Shown here piece by piece: positions 37,345-46,059 of a stretch of DNA of 64,000 nt (position 1 is the first letter of the stretch; each line of letters opens with the position of its first letter). The notes under the pieces were generated by a model, which saw nothing but the letters and a program-made list of their open reading frames with translations, was not told where the DNA came from and did no database searches. Source of the DNA: Nitrospira sp. SG-bin1 (GTDB lineage Bacteria; Nitrospirota; Nitrospiria; Nitrospirales; Nitrospiraceae); assembly GCA_002083365.1 (NCBI GenBank), contig LVWS01000043.1:104305-168304 (forward strand), in the 5' to 3' direction. Position numbers and translations under genes: made by a program.

Positions 37345-38814
37345 TCATCGGTCCCAGGCCTTCTTGCCCCGTTTCAGCAAAGCCTTGAACAGCCGTTTCA
37401 TCCCTTTGCGGACGGTGTCTCGACGAAGGTGTTGTCGTTCAGCCATGCGTCCTGCGACAAATCCGGCGCGCACACTCGTCGAGTACTTCAAGAATTGACG
37501 GATGTGACGCTCCGCCTGAATCGCATCTTGATGGATACCCAGGGCATCCTGGACTGCACGCGCCGACTCGATAAAACGGCCGGCAGGTTTGCCCACCGAG
37601 GGGCGAGCTAGTTCCGCCGCATAGCGGGCTCGCTTAGTCTTGATGCGGATCTTGTGCAATTGGGCGTCCGATGGAGAGGAGGCGAGCCGGCCGATCGCCT
37701 TGCGCAGGTGCTTGAATGTTCGTCTGGCGAGTTGCCGCACGGTCAGGGGAGATTCCACGACCGAGGGGTTCTGTGCCGCTTGTCGCAGCCGTCGGATGAG
37801 TTCGAGATAGCGGGCGCTCGTGAGCTCACTGACGAGGATTTGCTGAACGGCCTCTCGTTGAGAGCACAGATGGGCGATAAATTTGGCCAACAGTTTGCGG
37901 TCCCGTACGTTCAATCCGGCTGCTTCTTCCGTAAAGTAAGTGATCTGGACATCGAGATCGCGGGCCGTCCCCAGAAGGTCGCTGAGCCAATCGAGCTCCT
38001 GTTGCAGGGACGTCACCCAGGCAGGACGAAGAATCGGTTGAGCTGTGCGGAGCACCGCACGCAGGCGTCTCGTTGCGACCCGCAGTTGATGCAGGCTCTC
38101 GTTTTCGGCGCCGAGCCTTGTGCCTGGGTCATGGGCAAGGAGCCATCCAACATGTGTGGCTACCGCCCACTTCACGTGCTCAAGCACCGGCGCCCTCGCG
38201 TCAGGCGGGGAAGGGGGGGTGGGGACTGGGAGCGAGAGGGCCCGAAAGAACTTTGGCCGTCCGTCATGATCGGAAGCACCGGCTTCGCGCATGTGCTGTT
38301 CGAGGGAGCGAAGCGCGGCCGCATCGCCCTGCCGCTGTTCGATTTCGAGTTCGCGAAAGCGTTGAATGGCGGATCCGTTCATTTTTTCGACCGACACCGT
38401 GTCCAGGACGATCTCAGCGACGGGTATTCGGCCATGACGCACCAGGAAGCCCCTTCGCCAGACGCGCAGCGTCAGGACTGGCACCAATTTCCGATGTCCA
38501 AGGTGGAGAATCAGTAAGCCGCGCAGCGAGGCTGGAGGTTCGGTCTGGTCGCCCGCCGCTTCCACTTCTTGCCGGTCGTCACCCAACGGAATTTTAAGCT
38601 GCCATGTCCTTTTCCCCTGATCTATCCGATAACGCAAGGTGATCCGTGCGTGAGCGAGGTCATATGCCGTCGTGTCGTAATAAATCGAGGTGACCTGACG
38701 ACGAGGCAGAGGAACGCCCGGCAGTCGAGGCAGACGAAAATCCGGAGTGATGAGCAACTTAATTAATTTCACGTTCCAGAGCCGCCGCGATACGGGGAGA
38801 ACGAAGCCGATCAT
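37345..38814 (-). CDS. CYTH-CHAD domain protein
   Basis: N-terminal CYTH (triphosphate tunnel) domain at about 15-195 with TSIYYDT, LRYRI and LELEQR-like ELEIEQRQG segments; C-terminal CHAD helical domain at about 220-480 rich in conserved His and Arg (HQLRVATRRLRAVLR, HKIRIKTKRARYAAEL). 489 aa. CHAD domains bind polyphosphate and CYTH domains bind or cleave triphosphates, so a polyphosphate-related role is likely. Stands alone on the minus strand. Confidence 0.88.
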   Translation of the reverse strand: MIGFVLPVSRRLWNVKLIKLLITPDFRLPRLPGVPLPRRQVTSIYYDTTAYDLAHARITLRYRIDQGKRTWQLKIPLGDDRQEVEAAGDQTEPPASLRGLLILHLGHRKLVPVLTLRVWRRGFLVRHGRIPVAEIVLDTVSVEKMNGSAIQRFRELEIEQRQGDAAALRSLEQHMREAGASDHDGRPKFFRALSLPVPTPPSPPDARAPVLEHVKWAVATHVGWLLAHDPGTRLGAENESLHQLRVATRRLRAVLRTAQPILRPAWVTSLQQELDWLSDLLGTARDLDVQITYFTEEAAGLNVRDRKLLAKFIAHLCSQREAVQQILVSELTSARYLELIRRLRQAAQNPSVVESPLTVRQLARRTFKHLRKAIGRLASSPSDAQLHKIRIKTKRARYAAELARPSVGKPAGRFIESARAVQDALGIHQDAIQAERHIRQFLKYSTSVRAGFVAGRMAERQHLRRDTVRKGMKRLFKALLKRGKKAWDR

Positions 38815-38920
38815 GGAAACGGTTGTCAGGTCGAGACATCGGAATTATACGGTAAGGTATGATGTCCCTTAGTGTCATCGCCTAAGGGAGAGAAATGCAA
38901 CTGCCGCAGCCCGCAAGTAG

Positions 38921-39136
38921 ATGACCCCTATCGAGATTGTGGACATCGAGGAGCACATCGGGAATGGGAATGGCTGCAGCGCAGCGGAGGCGAGGTACAA
39001 CTGGTACGCCGGCATTTTGGTGAGGAACAGAATCAACATGCGGGTTTGGTACGGTCAATCGCCATATGACCAGTCTCATGTCGAGTACGTCGCTGTTTCG
39101 CACATTTCTCAGTGGCCTACTGTAATGCGGGACTAA
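38921..39136 (+). CDS. Possible small protein of unknown function
   Basis: 71-aa frame starting at ATG 38921 with no clear ribosome site. Composition is protein-like (aromatic and acidic residues, YNWYAGILVRNRINMRVWYG) but nothing was recognised. It ends 10 bases before the TTGACA of leader copy C. It could be chance. Confidence 0.3.
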   Translation: MTPIEIVDIEEHIGNGNGCSAAEARYNWYAGILVRNRINMRVWYGQSPYDQSHVEYVAVSHISQWPTVMRD

Positions 39137-39145
39137 TGGAGGGGG

Positions 39146-39187
39146 TTGACAAGGCTTGTCTATAATGATATTGAGAACTCATATCAA
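39146..39187 (+). promoter_or_regulatory. Promoter with Fur-box-like operator, copy C
   Basis: TTGACA at 39146-39151, 17 bases, then TATTGAGAACTCATATCAA at 39169-39187. The inverted repeat is less perfect than copies A and B but has the same 19-base frame. A TATAAT at 39161 lies too close to this TTGACA to pair with it. It heads a run of three small genes and a siderophore receptor. Confidence 0.65.
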
Positions 39188-39200
39188 TTGTGAGGAGAGG

Positions 39201-39307
39201 CGTACTGAGAAGTATACGGATTATGTAGTACGCGCTGTTAAGTAGCGAGGCCAGAGGTCGACAAGACCGGAGCCCAAGGTGTCGAAGGACGACCCTTGGG
39301 CTTTTTT
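39201..39307 (+). ncRNA. Conserved leader or small RNA, copy C
   Basis: An extra hairpin (CGTACT at 39201-39206 with AGTACG at 39227-39232) precedes the common core GAGGCCAGAGGTC (39247-39259) and GACCGGAGCCCAAGG (39265-39279). Core is identical to copies A and B except for loop bases. Ends in an intrinsic terminator 64 bases before the next ATG. Confidence 0.65.
39272..39307 (+). terminator. Intrinsic terminator, copy C
   Basis: GCCCAAGG (39272-39279) pairs with CCTTGGGC (39294-39301) and further inner bases can pair; TTTTTT follows at 39302-39307. Confidence 0.85.
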
Positions 39308-39371
39308 ATTGCCTCGCAATTCGAAGCAGCGCCGACAGGATGCGAGTGTCGGCGCATGTCAGGGGGGGGAT

Positions 39372-39539
39372 ATGCAGAGAATCTGTACCAAATGCGGAGA
39401 GATGTTGATTGGGGAACTGCCGATGGATTTCTACCAGGGAAGGCATTGGAAGTGCGTGAACTGCGGTTGGTATCGCGAGGAGGCGCTCGTGTGGCCTGGC
39501 CGGCCTATCCTCCCGGTGCATCGCCGTACGTACAGGTAA
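39372..39539 (+). CDS. Small four-cysteine zinc-ribbon protein
   Basis: 55-aa protein: CTKCGE at about residue 5 and CVNCGWYRE at about 28, with a hydrophobic/aromatic spacer, giving two CxxC knuckles for a metal. A G-rich AGGGGGGG run precedes the ATG. First gene after leader copy C, so probably iron-regulated. Unknown function; a metal sensor, nucleic-acid binder or metallochaperone are all possible. Confidence 0.65.
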   Translation: MQRICTKCGEMLIGELPMDFYQGRHWKCVNCGWYREEALVWPGRPILPVHRRTYR

Positions 39540-39571
39540 GAACAACTCACACGGACAAGGAGAAACGCAAC

Positions 39572-39790
39572 GTGGAAAAACTGCTCAGAACGGATCAGCC
39601 GATGAAACTGGTGTTATGCGATTGCGGTGGGCTTCGCCTCATAAGCGGAGCAATGACCATTCACTTTTCACGCGAGGAGTTTCAGGCGTTTGCGGCAGCG
39701 GTTGGGCGCCTTGCATCGATTGTGGCACAGCCCTCTCTCGGTCAAACGTCGCAAGCCACCCGATCTGGCGCGAGTGAAGTGTGTCACTAA
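39572..39790 (+). CDS. Small conserved-looking protein in the iron locus
   Basis: 72-aa protein from GTG 39572 with AAGGAG at 39557-39562. The segment LVLCDCGGLRLISGAMTIHF followed by SREEFQAFAAAVGRL looks like a structured beta-hairpin plus helix with a CxC pair. No named family was recognised. Follows the zinc-ribbon gene by 32 bases. Confidence 0.6.
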   Translation: MEKLLRTDQPMKLVLCDCGGLRLISGAMTIHFSREEFQAFAAAVGRLASIVAQPSLGQTSQATRSGASEVCH

Positions 39791-39860
39791 GGGAGATCTT
39801 GAGGAGTTGACCGAATTGAATCAATCCGTGTGTTGATGACATTGACCTAAAGGATGGCGC

Positions 39861-40025
39861 ATGACGAGACGAGACTTTCGCATCCACGACGCTCTCCCCG
39901 TGTTCCTCAGTTTGGCGACCGCGATCGCCATTTTGGTCGCCGCGACCGTAGGGATATGGGTGTGGTCGAGTGTCCTAGAGCGGGCGGCCGGAGTGACGAT
40001 TGAAAGAGATGTAGGTCTGCCGTAG
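39861..40025 (+). CDS. 54-aa single-helix membrane protein
   Basis: ATG 39861, seven bases after an AAAGG ribosome site, to TAG at 40023-40025. Residues about 10-33 (ALPVFLSLATAIAILVAATV and WVW) form one membrane helix, with a basic N terminus inside (MTRRDFRIHD) and a short outer tail. Position between the small zinc-ribbon genes and the siderophore receptor suggests an accessory role in the TonB system. Not recognised. Confidence 0.6.
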   Translation: MTRRDFRIHDALPVFLSLATAIAILVAATVGIWVWSSVLERAAGVTIERDVGLP

Positions 40026-40257
40026 TGGCGACAATGGGCTCCTTGTTTCGCAAGATGTAGCGGCATCACAGACAAGTATTTCACCCACATCCTCAGGTCG
40101 GTGATTGGCTGAAACGAGCGTGAGGAAGACGGGTGTGCCCAACGTCCAGCTGGCGGGCGCCTGTGCGACATGTGGACAAAAACAGGTTTCTTAGAGCCAA
40201 GTTTCTGTAAACGCCTGACGAATACGTACCAAGGTTGAATGCAATGAAAGGAGCATC

Positions 40258-42735
40258 GTGAACCAACCGATCGATAGACCGCGAAGCGGTCGAGGGAAAT
40301 CCTGTGTCATCTTCTGCCTGGTCTGTGTACTGACCAACGTTTCATGGGCCGAGCCTCCGCCGCCGACAGCGTCACCGATCGAACGCGCGGCAATGATGTT
40401 TGACATCCAGCGGCAGTCTCTCCGAGGTGCGTTGGACGCCTTTGTCCGCCAAAGCGGTTGGCAAGTGGTGTACAGCGAGCACATGGTGGAAGGAATGGAG
40501 AGCGATGGCGTCTCCGGTGAGATGCCGCCGGAAACGGCGCTTGCGGAACTCTTGTCACGTTCCAGGCTCGGCATTCGCATGACTGCACCTCGTGCCGGCA
40601 CGTTGGTGTCGGAGGCATCCGATACCGACGTGTCAGCGGATGAAACTTCGCGTGTGTCGTCCGATCCGCTGCACGAATCTGAGGAGGACGTTCTTGTCAA
40701 GAAGCCCGTCACGGTTCCGGAGATCGTCGTGCAAGATGTGAAAGAACGAGGCTATGTGGCGGAGGACACGCGGACCGCGACCAAGAGCGATATTCCATTG
40801 ATCGAGACGCCGCAGTCCATCACCGTCATCACGCGCGAGCGTATGGTGGACCAAGAGGTGCATACACTCGCCGAAGCCTTGCGGTACACGCCGGGTGTGC
40901 AAGCGGAGACGTTCGGGTTTGAACCACGATTCACATGGCTCCGGTTTCGGGGATTTGACGCCACCACCGACGGCTTGTTCAAGGATGGCTTGCAATTACG
41001 GAATCCCGGATTCGCCCTGGGGTACAACCTGGAGCCATACGGCGCCGAGCAGATCGACGTCTTGCGCGGACCGGCGTCGTTCTTGTACGGGCAAGGGAGT
41101 CCCGGTGGGTTGCTCAACTATATCTCAAAGCGTCCTACCACTACGTCCCTCCGGGAGCTTCAATTCTTGGCGGGGAATTTTGGTCGATACGAGGGACGGA
41201 TGGATTTGGGCGGGAGACTAACCGACAGCGATGCCTTCAGCTATCGGTTGACCGGCCTCTTTCGGGAAAGCGGCACGCAATTCGACCATGTCCCGAATGA
41301 TCGTGTGTATATCGCACCGGCGTTCACCTGGCGGATCAGTTCCGAGACACAGGTGACGTTTTTTGTGAATTACCAGAAGGACACGCTGGGCAGTTCGCAA
41401 GCATTCCCCGCCGAAGGATCACTGCGGTTCAATCCCAACGGCCGTATCGCGCGTCATCGTTTTACGGGACAACCCGGAGTGGACAAGTATGATCGCGTGG
41501 AATCGTCATTCGGGTATGAACTGCGGCATCAGTTGCCTGGGAACTGGAGCTTCCTGCAGAAGTTTCGGTACAACCAGACGCGGGTGGACGATGTCACGGT
41601 GTTCAGCAGTTCATTCGACGCCGATCTGCGCACCGTGCAACGCGGTGTCTTCGGGAGTTTTGGAAATCTGACCTCATTCGCTCTCGACAATCAGGTGCAC
41701 GGCTCCTTCGGAACCGGCCCGTTCCATCACCGGGTCGTGGGCGGTCTCGATTTCCAGCGAATCGGGGTACATTCTCGGCAAACGTTTGCAGGCGCGTCTC
41801 CCATCGACATTTTCAATCCGCACGATTTCGGCGCATCGTTTCTTCCGCCTCCGACATTTCTGGATCAGCAGACGACTCAGTTTCAAACCGGCCTGTATGT
41901 CCAGGACCAGATCAAATTTATGGATCATTGGCTTCTCACAGTGGGAGGCCGGCACGATTGGACCAGCAACAAAATCAAGAACAACCTGACGGGTCTCACA
42001 AGCGAGCAGGATGATCAGAAAGCCACCGGCCGCGCCGCTTTGACCTATCTATTCGACAGCGGGTTGGCGCCTTATGCCAGCTGGTCGACGTTCTTTCTAC
42101 CATCGATCGGGATAAACGCCTCCGGGCAGCCTTTTACGCCGGAGACCGGCCGACAATATGAATTCGGGATCAAGTATCAGCCGCCGGGCACCCGCAGTTT
42201 GTTCACAGTCGCGCTGTTCGACCTGACGAGGGAAAACTACGTGCAGTTCGATCCTGGCACCTTTCTGCCGGTGCAGCGCGGGAAGGCGCGCTCCCGTGGG
42301 TTGGAGCTGGAAGGATTGATGAGCTTCAAGTCGGGGATCGATCTGATCGCCTCCTATACGTTCTTGGACAATGAGGTGCTGGAAACTGTTAATCCCGCCG
42401 AGAAAGGGAAACGACTCGTGCAGACACCGGCACAGTTTGGGTCGATCTGGGGAAGGTACACCGTCCAAAGCGGAATGTTCAAGGGGTTGGGGATCGGGGG
42501 TGGAGCGCGATACACAGGGTCAACCTACGGCAATGAGACCAACACCTTCAATGTGCCGAGTTTCGTGTTGGGAGACGCGATGGTGGATTATGTCTGGAAG
42601 AATTACCGACTCGCGGTCAACGTCAACAATCTCTTGAACCAGGATCATTACGGATGTTTTACGCGAAGCGGGAGCGATTTCTGCAGTCCCGGCGCGCAAC
42701 GGACCGTGGTGGGGAGCATCACGTATCGGTGGTGA
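40258..42735 (+). CDS. TonB-dependent siderophore receptor with STN domain
   Basis: Outer-membrane receptor, 825 aa, GTG 40258 behind AAAGGAG. Signal peptide about 15-35; STN signalling domain about 45-125 (FDIQRQSLRGALDAFVRQSG); a linker; plug with IPLIETPQSITVITRERM from about 180; barrel ending in the terminal SITYRW. Unlike the receptor at 20037 it has no sigma/anti-sigma pair beside it, so its STN domain may signal to a distant FecIR pair or to the fecI-fecR set in this window. Confidence 0.92.
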   Translation: MNQPIDRPRSGRGKSCVIFCLVCVLTNVSWAEPPPPTASPIERAAMMFDIQRQSLRGALDAFVRQSGWQVVYSEHMVEGMESDGVSGEMPPETALAELLSRSRLGIRMTAPRAGTLVSEASDTDVSADETSRVSSDPLHESEEDVLVKKPVTVPEIVVQDVKERGYVAEDTRTATKSDIPLIETPQSITVITRERMVDQEVHTLAEALRYTPGVQAETFGFEPRFTWLRFRGFDATTDGLFKDGLQLRNPGFALGYNLEPYGAEQIDVLRGPASFLYGQGSPGGLLNYISKRPTTTSLRELQFLAGNFGRYEGRMDLGGRLTDSDAFSYRLTGLFRESGTQFDHVPNDRVYIAPAFTWRISSETQVTFFVNYQKDTLGSSQAFPAEGSLRFNPNGRIARHRFTGQPGVDKYDRVESSFGYELRHQLPGNWSFLQKFRYNQTRVDDVTVFSSSFDADLRTVQRGVFGSFGNLTSFALDNQVHGSFGTGPFHHRVVGGLDFQRIGVHSRQTFAGASPIDIFNPHDFGASFLPPPTFLDQQTTQFQTGLYVQDQIKFMDHWLLTVGGRHDWTSNKIKNNLTGLTSEQDDQKATGRAALTYLFDSGLAPYASWSTFFLPSIGINASGQPFTPETGRQYEFGIKYQPPGTRSLFTVALFDLTRENYVQFDPGTFLPVQRGKARSRGLELEGLMSFKSGIDLIASYTFLDNEVLETVNPAEKGKRLVQTPAQFGSIWGRYTVQSGMFKGLGIGGGARYTGSTYGNETNTFNVPSFVLGDAMVDYVWKNYRLAVNVNNLLNQDHYGCFTRSGSDFCSPGAQRTVVGSITYRW

Positions 42736-42775
42736 TGATTGGACCACGAGGCAGCACGCTTCGCGATGCGGTCGC

Positions 42776-42820
42776 TTGACTTGAGGCGACAGAAACTGTT
42801 AAATGCAAACAACTTGCATT
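42776..42820 (+). promoter_or_regulatory. Promoter and palindromic operator of the Fur-family regulator
   Basis: TTGACT (42776-42781), 17 bases, TTAAAT (42799-42804). Overlapping the -10 is a perfect palindrome with arms AATGCAA (42802-42808) and TTGCATT (42814-42820) around ACAAC. It ends 5 bases before the regulator's ATG, a placement that fits autorepression by the protein it precedes. Confidence 0.65.
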
Positions 42821-42825
42821 ACAGA

Positions 42826-43248
42826 ATGCCAATGGCCACTTCAATTGTCGATAGTCTCAAAGCGGGTGGGAAGAAGCTCACGAAGGCCAGAAAGGCCATT
42901 CTCGCCGTTCTTGAGCGAAACACACTCCCGATCACTGCCGCCGAGGTGCATGCGGGTTTGGTCAAGGCCAGAACGGATGTCGATCTTGTGACGGTCTACC
43001 GCAACCTTGCGATGCTCCAAGAGTTGGGTCTCGTGAATGCCGTCGGGTTTCACGAAGGACAGATGCGCTATGAAGTGGTTCATGGACGGGCCCATCATCA
43101 CCATATTCAATGCCGAGGCTGTGGGAAAATCATTGATCTGATGCTGTGCCCGTTGAAAAAGTTGACGAAGCTCATCGAGGAGCAGACTAAATTTGCCGTA
43201 GACGGTCACGCTCTTGAATTTTTTGGTTGGTGTCCGCAATGCCGATGA
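42826..43248 (+). CDS. Fur-family metalloregulator, probably Zur
   Basis: 140-aa Fur-superfamily repressor. N-terminal winged helix (LTKARKAILAVLE; VDLVTVYRNLAMLQELGLV as recognition helix region), a HGRAHHHHIQC metal site and two CxxC pairs (Cys96/99 and Cys136/139) for structural zinc. ATG 42826 is chosen because the palindromic promoter lies upstream; the longer frame to 42739 would run through it. The operator lacks the TATTGATA pattern of the iron genes, and the genes downstream are zinc-type, so Zur is inferred over Fur. Confidence 0.82.
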   Translation: MPMATSIVDSLKAGGKKLTKARKAILAVLERNTLPITAAEVHAGLVKARTDVDLVTVYRNLAMLQELGLVNAVGFHEGQMRYEVVHGRAHHHHIQCRGCGKIIDLMLCPLKKLTKLIEEQTKFAVDGHALEFFGWCPQCR

Positions 43249-43547
43249 CTCGACTGATAGGTGTAGGTAGCAGGTGGACTCTTGTCGTCGGTTATGTATT
43301 GTTGGTGCTGACGCTCCATCCGTTGCTGCTGGAACATACCTTTGCCGCCGGAACGAGTCATGAACATTCCGATCAGGATGTCTGTGCCTGGCTCGACCAT
43401 GCCGCCAGTGCTGGTCTCCATTCTGTTACGCCACCGCCTGTGCTCCTTCCCGTTATTGTCGCACCTCCGTCTCGTGTCGAGGTCGCTTTCAGGTACATCT
43501 CCCGTCCTTTTGATTCTGTCCGCGGTCCTCCTTCCTTCAGCTCGTAA
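43239..43547 (+). CDS. Small exported protein with HEHS-D-C-W-H motif (paralogue 1)
   Basis: 102-aa protein overlapping the regulator by 10 bases. Hydrophobic signal region about 13-37, then HEHSDQDVCAWLDH at residues 41-54, offering His, Asp and Cys ligands, and a Pro-rich tail. A second gene at 51528 carries the same motif and architecture just before the TonB receptor. Resembles the loose DUF2946-type group of small His/Cys secreted proteins found with metal receptors; not certain. Confidence 0.65.
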   Translation: MPMTRLIGVGSRWTLVVGYVLLVLTLHPLLLEHTFAAGTSHEHSDQDVCAWLDHAASAGLHSVTPPPVLLPVIVAPPSRVEVAFRYISRPFDSVRGPPSFSS

Positions 43548-43748
43548 TTATCCAGTTCTACTGTTGAGTGGCTGTGGATTGTTCTCTGCACCTTATGCGG
43601 GGAAGATCGGGTAGTTGTCGCTTTCCGCCTCCCGGAAACCGGCACTCAAGGGGTTGGGCGTTCTTCAGTACCCTGAAGAATGGCATCCGATCTTCTCCTG
43701 CAGAATGTGTCCGAGGAGTTTTTCAACCTGTGTCATGAGGAGGTGTGT

Positions 43749-44726
43749 ATGGCGACCACGGCTGAATTGTTAGCTCCGGTGCCGGTGACGGTGTTGACCG
43801 GCTTTTTGGGGGCAGGGAAGACGACCCTGCTCAACCGCATTCTGACGACCGAGCATGGCAAGCGAGTGGCGGTGATTGTGAACGAGTTCGGCGAGGTCGG
43901 CATCGACAATCAGCTGGTCATCGGGGCAGATGAAGAGATTTTCGAGATGAACAACGGCTGCATTTGCTGCACGGTACGGGGAGATTTGATCCGCATCATC
44001 GGGAATCTTCTCAAACGGAAGGACCGATTTGACTACATGGTGATCGAAACGACCGGACTGGCCGATCCGGCCCCGGTTGCGCAGACGTTCTTCGTCGATG
44101 ATGAGATGAAGCGGCGGCTTCTGCTGGACGGCATCGTGACCGTCGTCGACTCCAAGCACATCTGGGCACATCTGGACAAGAGTCCCGAAGCGAAGGAGCA
44201 GATCGCCTTTGCCGATGTCATCTTATTGAACAAGATTGACCTCGTTCCGGCGGGGGCGGTCAATGTATTGGAAGCACGAGTGCGGGCGATCAACGTGATG
44301 GCGAAGATTCATCGGACCAAGGATGCGAGGATTGAGATCAATCGATTGCTGAATATCGGCGCGTTCGATCTGAGCCGCAAGCTCGAAATCGATCCCAACT
44401 TCTTAGGAGAAGAGGCGCACCAGCATGATCCCAGCGTGTTCTCCGTGGCCCTCGTCGAGGATGGATTGGTCGATGAGGGAAAGGTGAACGACTGGTTCCG
44501 CGAGGTGCTGAGCACCATGGGGACAAAGATCTATCGGATGAAGGGCATTTTGAATGTTGAAGATCGGGACCATCGGTTCGTTTTCCAGGGCGTGCATATG
44601 TTGTTCGACGGCAAAGCCGATCGCCCGTGGAAATCCGGTGAGGTTCGCAATAATCAGCTGGTATTCATCGGGAAAGATTTGGATCGTGCCGCGCTGACGA
44701 AGGGATTCCGATCATGCCTCGTCTAG
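43749..44726 (+). CDS. COG0523 (CobW/ZigA-type) GTPase metallochaperone 1
   Basis: G3E GTPase for metal delivery. ATG 43749 follows AGGAGG; 325 aa. P-loop GFLGAGKTT at 18-26, Walker-B-like ETTGLADP, the metal-binding CICC at 71-74, NKID for guanine, and a C-terminal CobW_C domain from about 225 with HQHD. This subset is linked to zinc shortage when near Zur. Overlaps the WD40 gene by 13 bases. Confidence 0.9.
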   Translation: MATTAELLAPVPVTVLTGFLGAGKTTLLNRILTTEHGKRVAVIVNEFGEVGIDNQLVIGADEEIFEMNNGCICCTVRGDLIRIIGNLLKRKDRFDYMVIETTGLADPAPVAQTFFVDDEMKRRLLLDGIVTVVDSKHIWAHLDKSPEAKEQIAFADVILLNKIDLVPAGAVNVLEARVRAINVMAKIHRTKDARIEINRLLNIGAFDLSRKLEIDPNFLGEEAHQHDPSVFSVALVEDGLVDEGKVNDWFREVLSTMGTKIYRMKGILNVEDRDHRFVFQGVHMLFDGKADRPWKSGEVRNNQLVFIGKDLDRAALTKGFRSCLV

Positions 44727-45781
44727 CTAAACGCCAGGCGGTCGTCACGCTGAGCCCGATCGGTCGAGTGCTGCTCGGCGATTACGTTCATCGCGTATCC
44801 TTTTCTTCCGGTGGCACGAGACTCGCCGCTTGCGCCACGTCGGGCCAAGTGGCCATCTGGGAAGCTGCTTCTCTCAACCCTGTTAGCGAACTGAAGGGGC
44901 ATCAGCGGTCCGCCATGACGTTGGACTGGCATCCAAAGCGGCAAGAGTTAGCGACGGGGGGGCAGGACGGTGTCGTCCGAATATGGAATGCCGACACCGG
45001 AGAGGAACGCGCGGTGCTCTCCGTTGGAGCGCAAGGTTCGTGGGTCGAGCATCTTGCCTGGTCGCCGGATGGTCAGTATCTGGCCGCGTCGGCGGGGAAA
45101 ACGCTTCGCATCTGGAGGATCGACCCTGCGTCCATCCCTGAGCTTGCCGCTGAAGTGCCGGCGTATAAGACGACGATTTCCGCTTTGGCTTGGATGCCGC
45201 GTGGCGGTGGCGTCGTGGCCTCTGCCTATGGGGGAGCTTGGCTGTGGAAGATCGGGCAGGAGAAACCGGTGAGGCCCTTTCCCTATGACGGCGCCCTGTT
45301 GACTGTCGCGGTGAGTCCGAGTGGGCAATATCTGGCCTCGGGAAACCTCGACGGGTCAGTCCATTTGTTCCGCACGGACAGTGAGCAGAACTGGCACATG
45401 TCCGGCTATCCCGTGAAAGTCACGTCGGTACGATTCGACCATAACGGTCTCAACCTGTTCACCGCGTCCGGCCCGTCCTTGGTCTCATGGAATATGAAGA
45501 AATTCGAAGGCACCGGCGGTCGGCTCTTTAAAGGACATCTGGGATGGATTCAGGAAATTGCCTGCCATCCCAACCGATCGTTCGTTGCGACGGTCGGAGA
45601 AGACGGGCTGCTCTGTCTCTGGGAGCCGCAGACGACCAAACCTCTGTTGAGTCAGGAGGTGAACAAGACCGGTGGACTGTCGTGCGTGGCCTGGAGTTCC
45701 AATGATTCTTGGTTGGCGACCGGCGCCAGTGACGGCGTGGTGTCGCTCTTTTCCGTTCATGGCATTGAGGATCGGGCATGA
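44714..45781 (+). CDS. WD40-repeat protein in COG0523 operon
   Basis: 355-aa beta-propeller of about seven WD40-type repeats covering the entire protein, e.g. LAWSPDGQYLAASAGKTLRIW and VAVSPSGQYLASGNLDGSVHLF in one repeat each. No signal peptide or enzyme domain. Overlaps the GTPase gene before it and the small gene after it (ATGA at 45778), so it is translated as part of the operon. A scaffold for the chaperone is a reasonable inference. Confidence 0.85.
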   Translation: MPRLAKRQAVVTLSPIGRVLLGDYVHRVSFSSGGTRLAACATSGQVAIWEAASLNPVSELKGHQRSAMTLDWHPKRQELATGGQDGVVRIWNADTGEERAVLSVGAQGSWVEHLAWSPDGQYLAASAGKTLRIWRIDPASIPELAAEVPAYKTTISALAWMPRGGGVVASAYGGAWLWKIGQEKPVRPFPYDGALLTVAVSPSGQYLASGNLDGSVHLFRTDSEQNWHMSGYPVKVTSVRFDHNGLNLFTASGPSLVSWNMKKFEGTGGRLFKGHLGWIQEIACHPNRSFVATVGEDGLLCLWEPQTTKPLLSQEVNKTGGLSCVAWSSNDSWLATGASDGVVSLFSVHGIEDRA

Positions 45782-46059
45782 ACTTGTTCGGTGGAAAGCG
45801 GACGATTCCGGTGGATCAGGCCGATCGTATTAAAGCTTGGACTAGAGCGGTGTTTCATCTGAATGACGAGACGACGGTCATGGTCACGGAATTGGAATGT
45901 CGCGAACCAGGCTGTCCGCCGATCGAAACCGTGATCGCCGTACTTAAAGGATCGCGCGATACCCAACAGTACAAGATTCATAAGACAGCCACTGAAATCG
46001 GTCCATCCGATGTCGAGGAGTTGGCCGTCAAGGGGGAGGCACATCATGACCGGCATTGA
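45778..46059 (+). CDS. Small protein with CREPGCPPIET motif
   Basis: 93-aa cytoplasmic protein: amphipathic N-terminal helix (about 10-27), MVTELECREPGCPPIETVIA in the middle and a HKTATEI segment and His-containing tail (HHDRH). The CxxPGC pair beside an Asp/Glu-rich strand could bind a metal. Similar small proteins occur beside COG0523 GTPases in other bacteria from memory, but no function is known. Overlaps both neighbours. Confidence 0.7.
   Translation: MNLFGGKRTIPVDQADRIKAWTRAVFHLNDETTVMVTELECREPGCPPIETVIAVLKGSRDTQQYKIHKTATEIGPSDVEELAVKGEAHHDRH

Noticed and set aside
39161..39166. TATAAT as -10 of leader copy C
   Set aside because: It lies only 9 bases after the TTGACA, too close to pair, and the other two copies lack it; the TATTGA at 39169 has the shared spacing.
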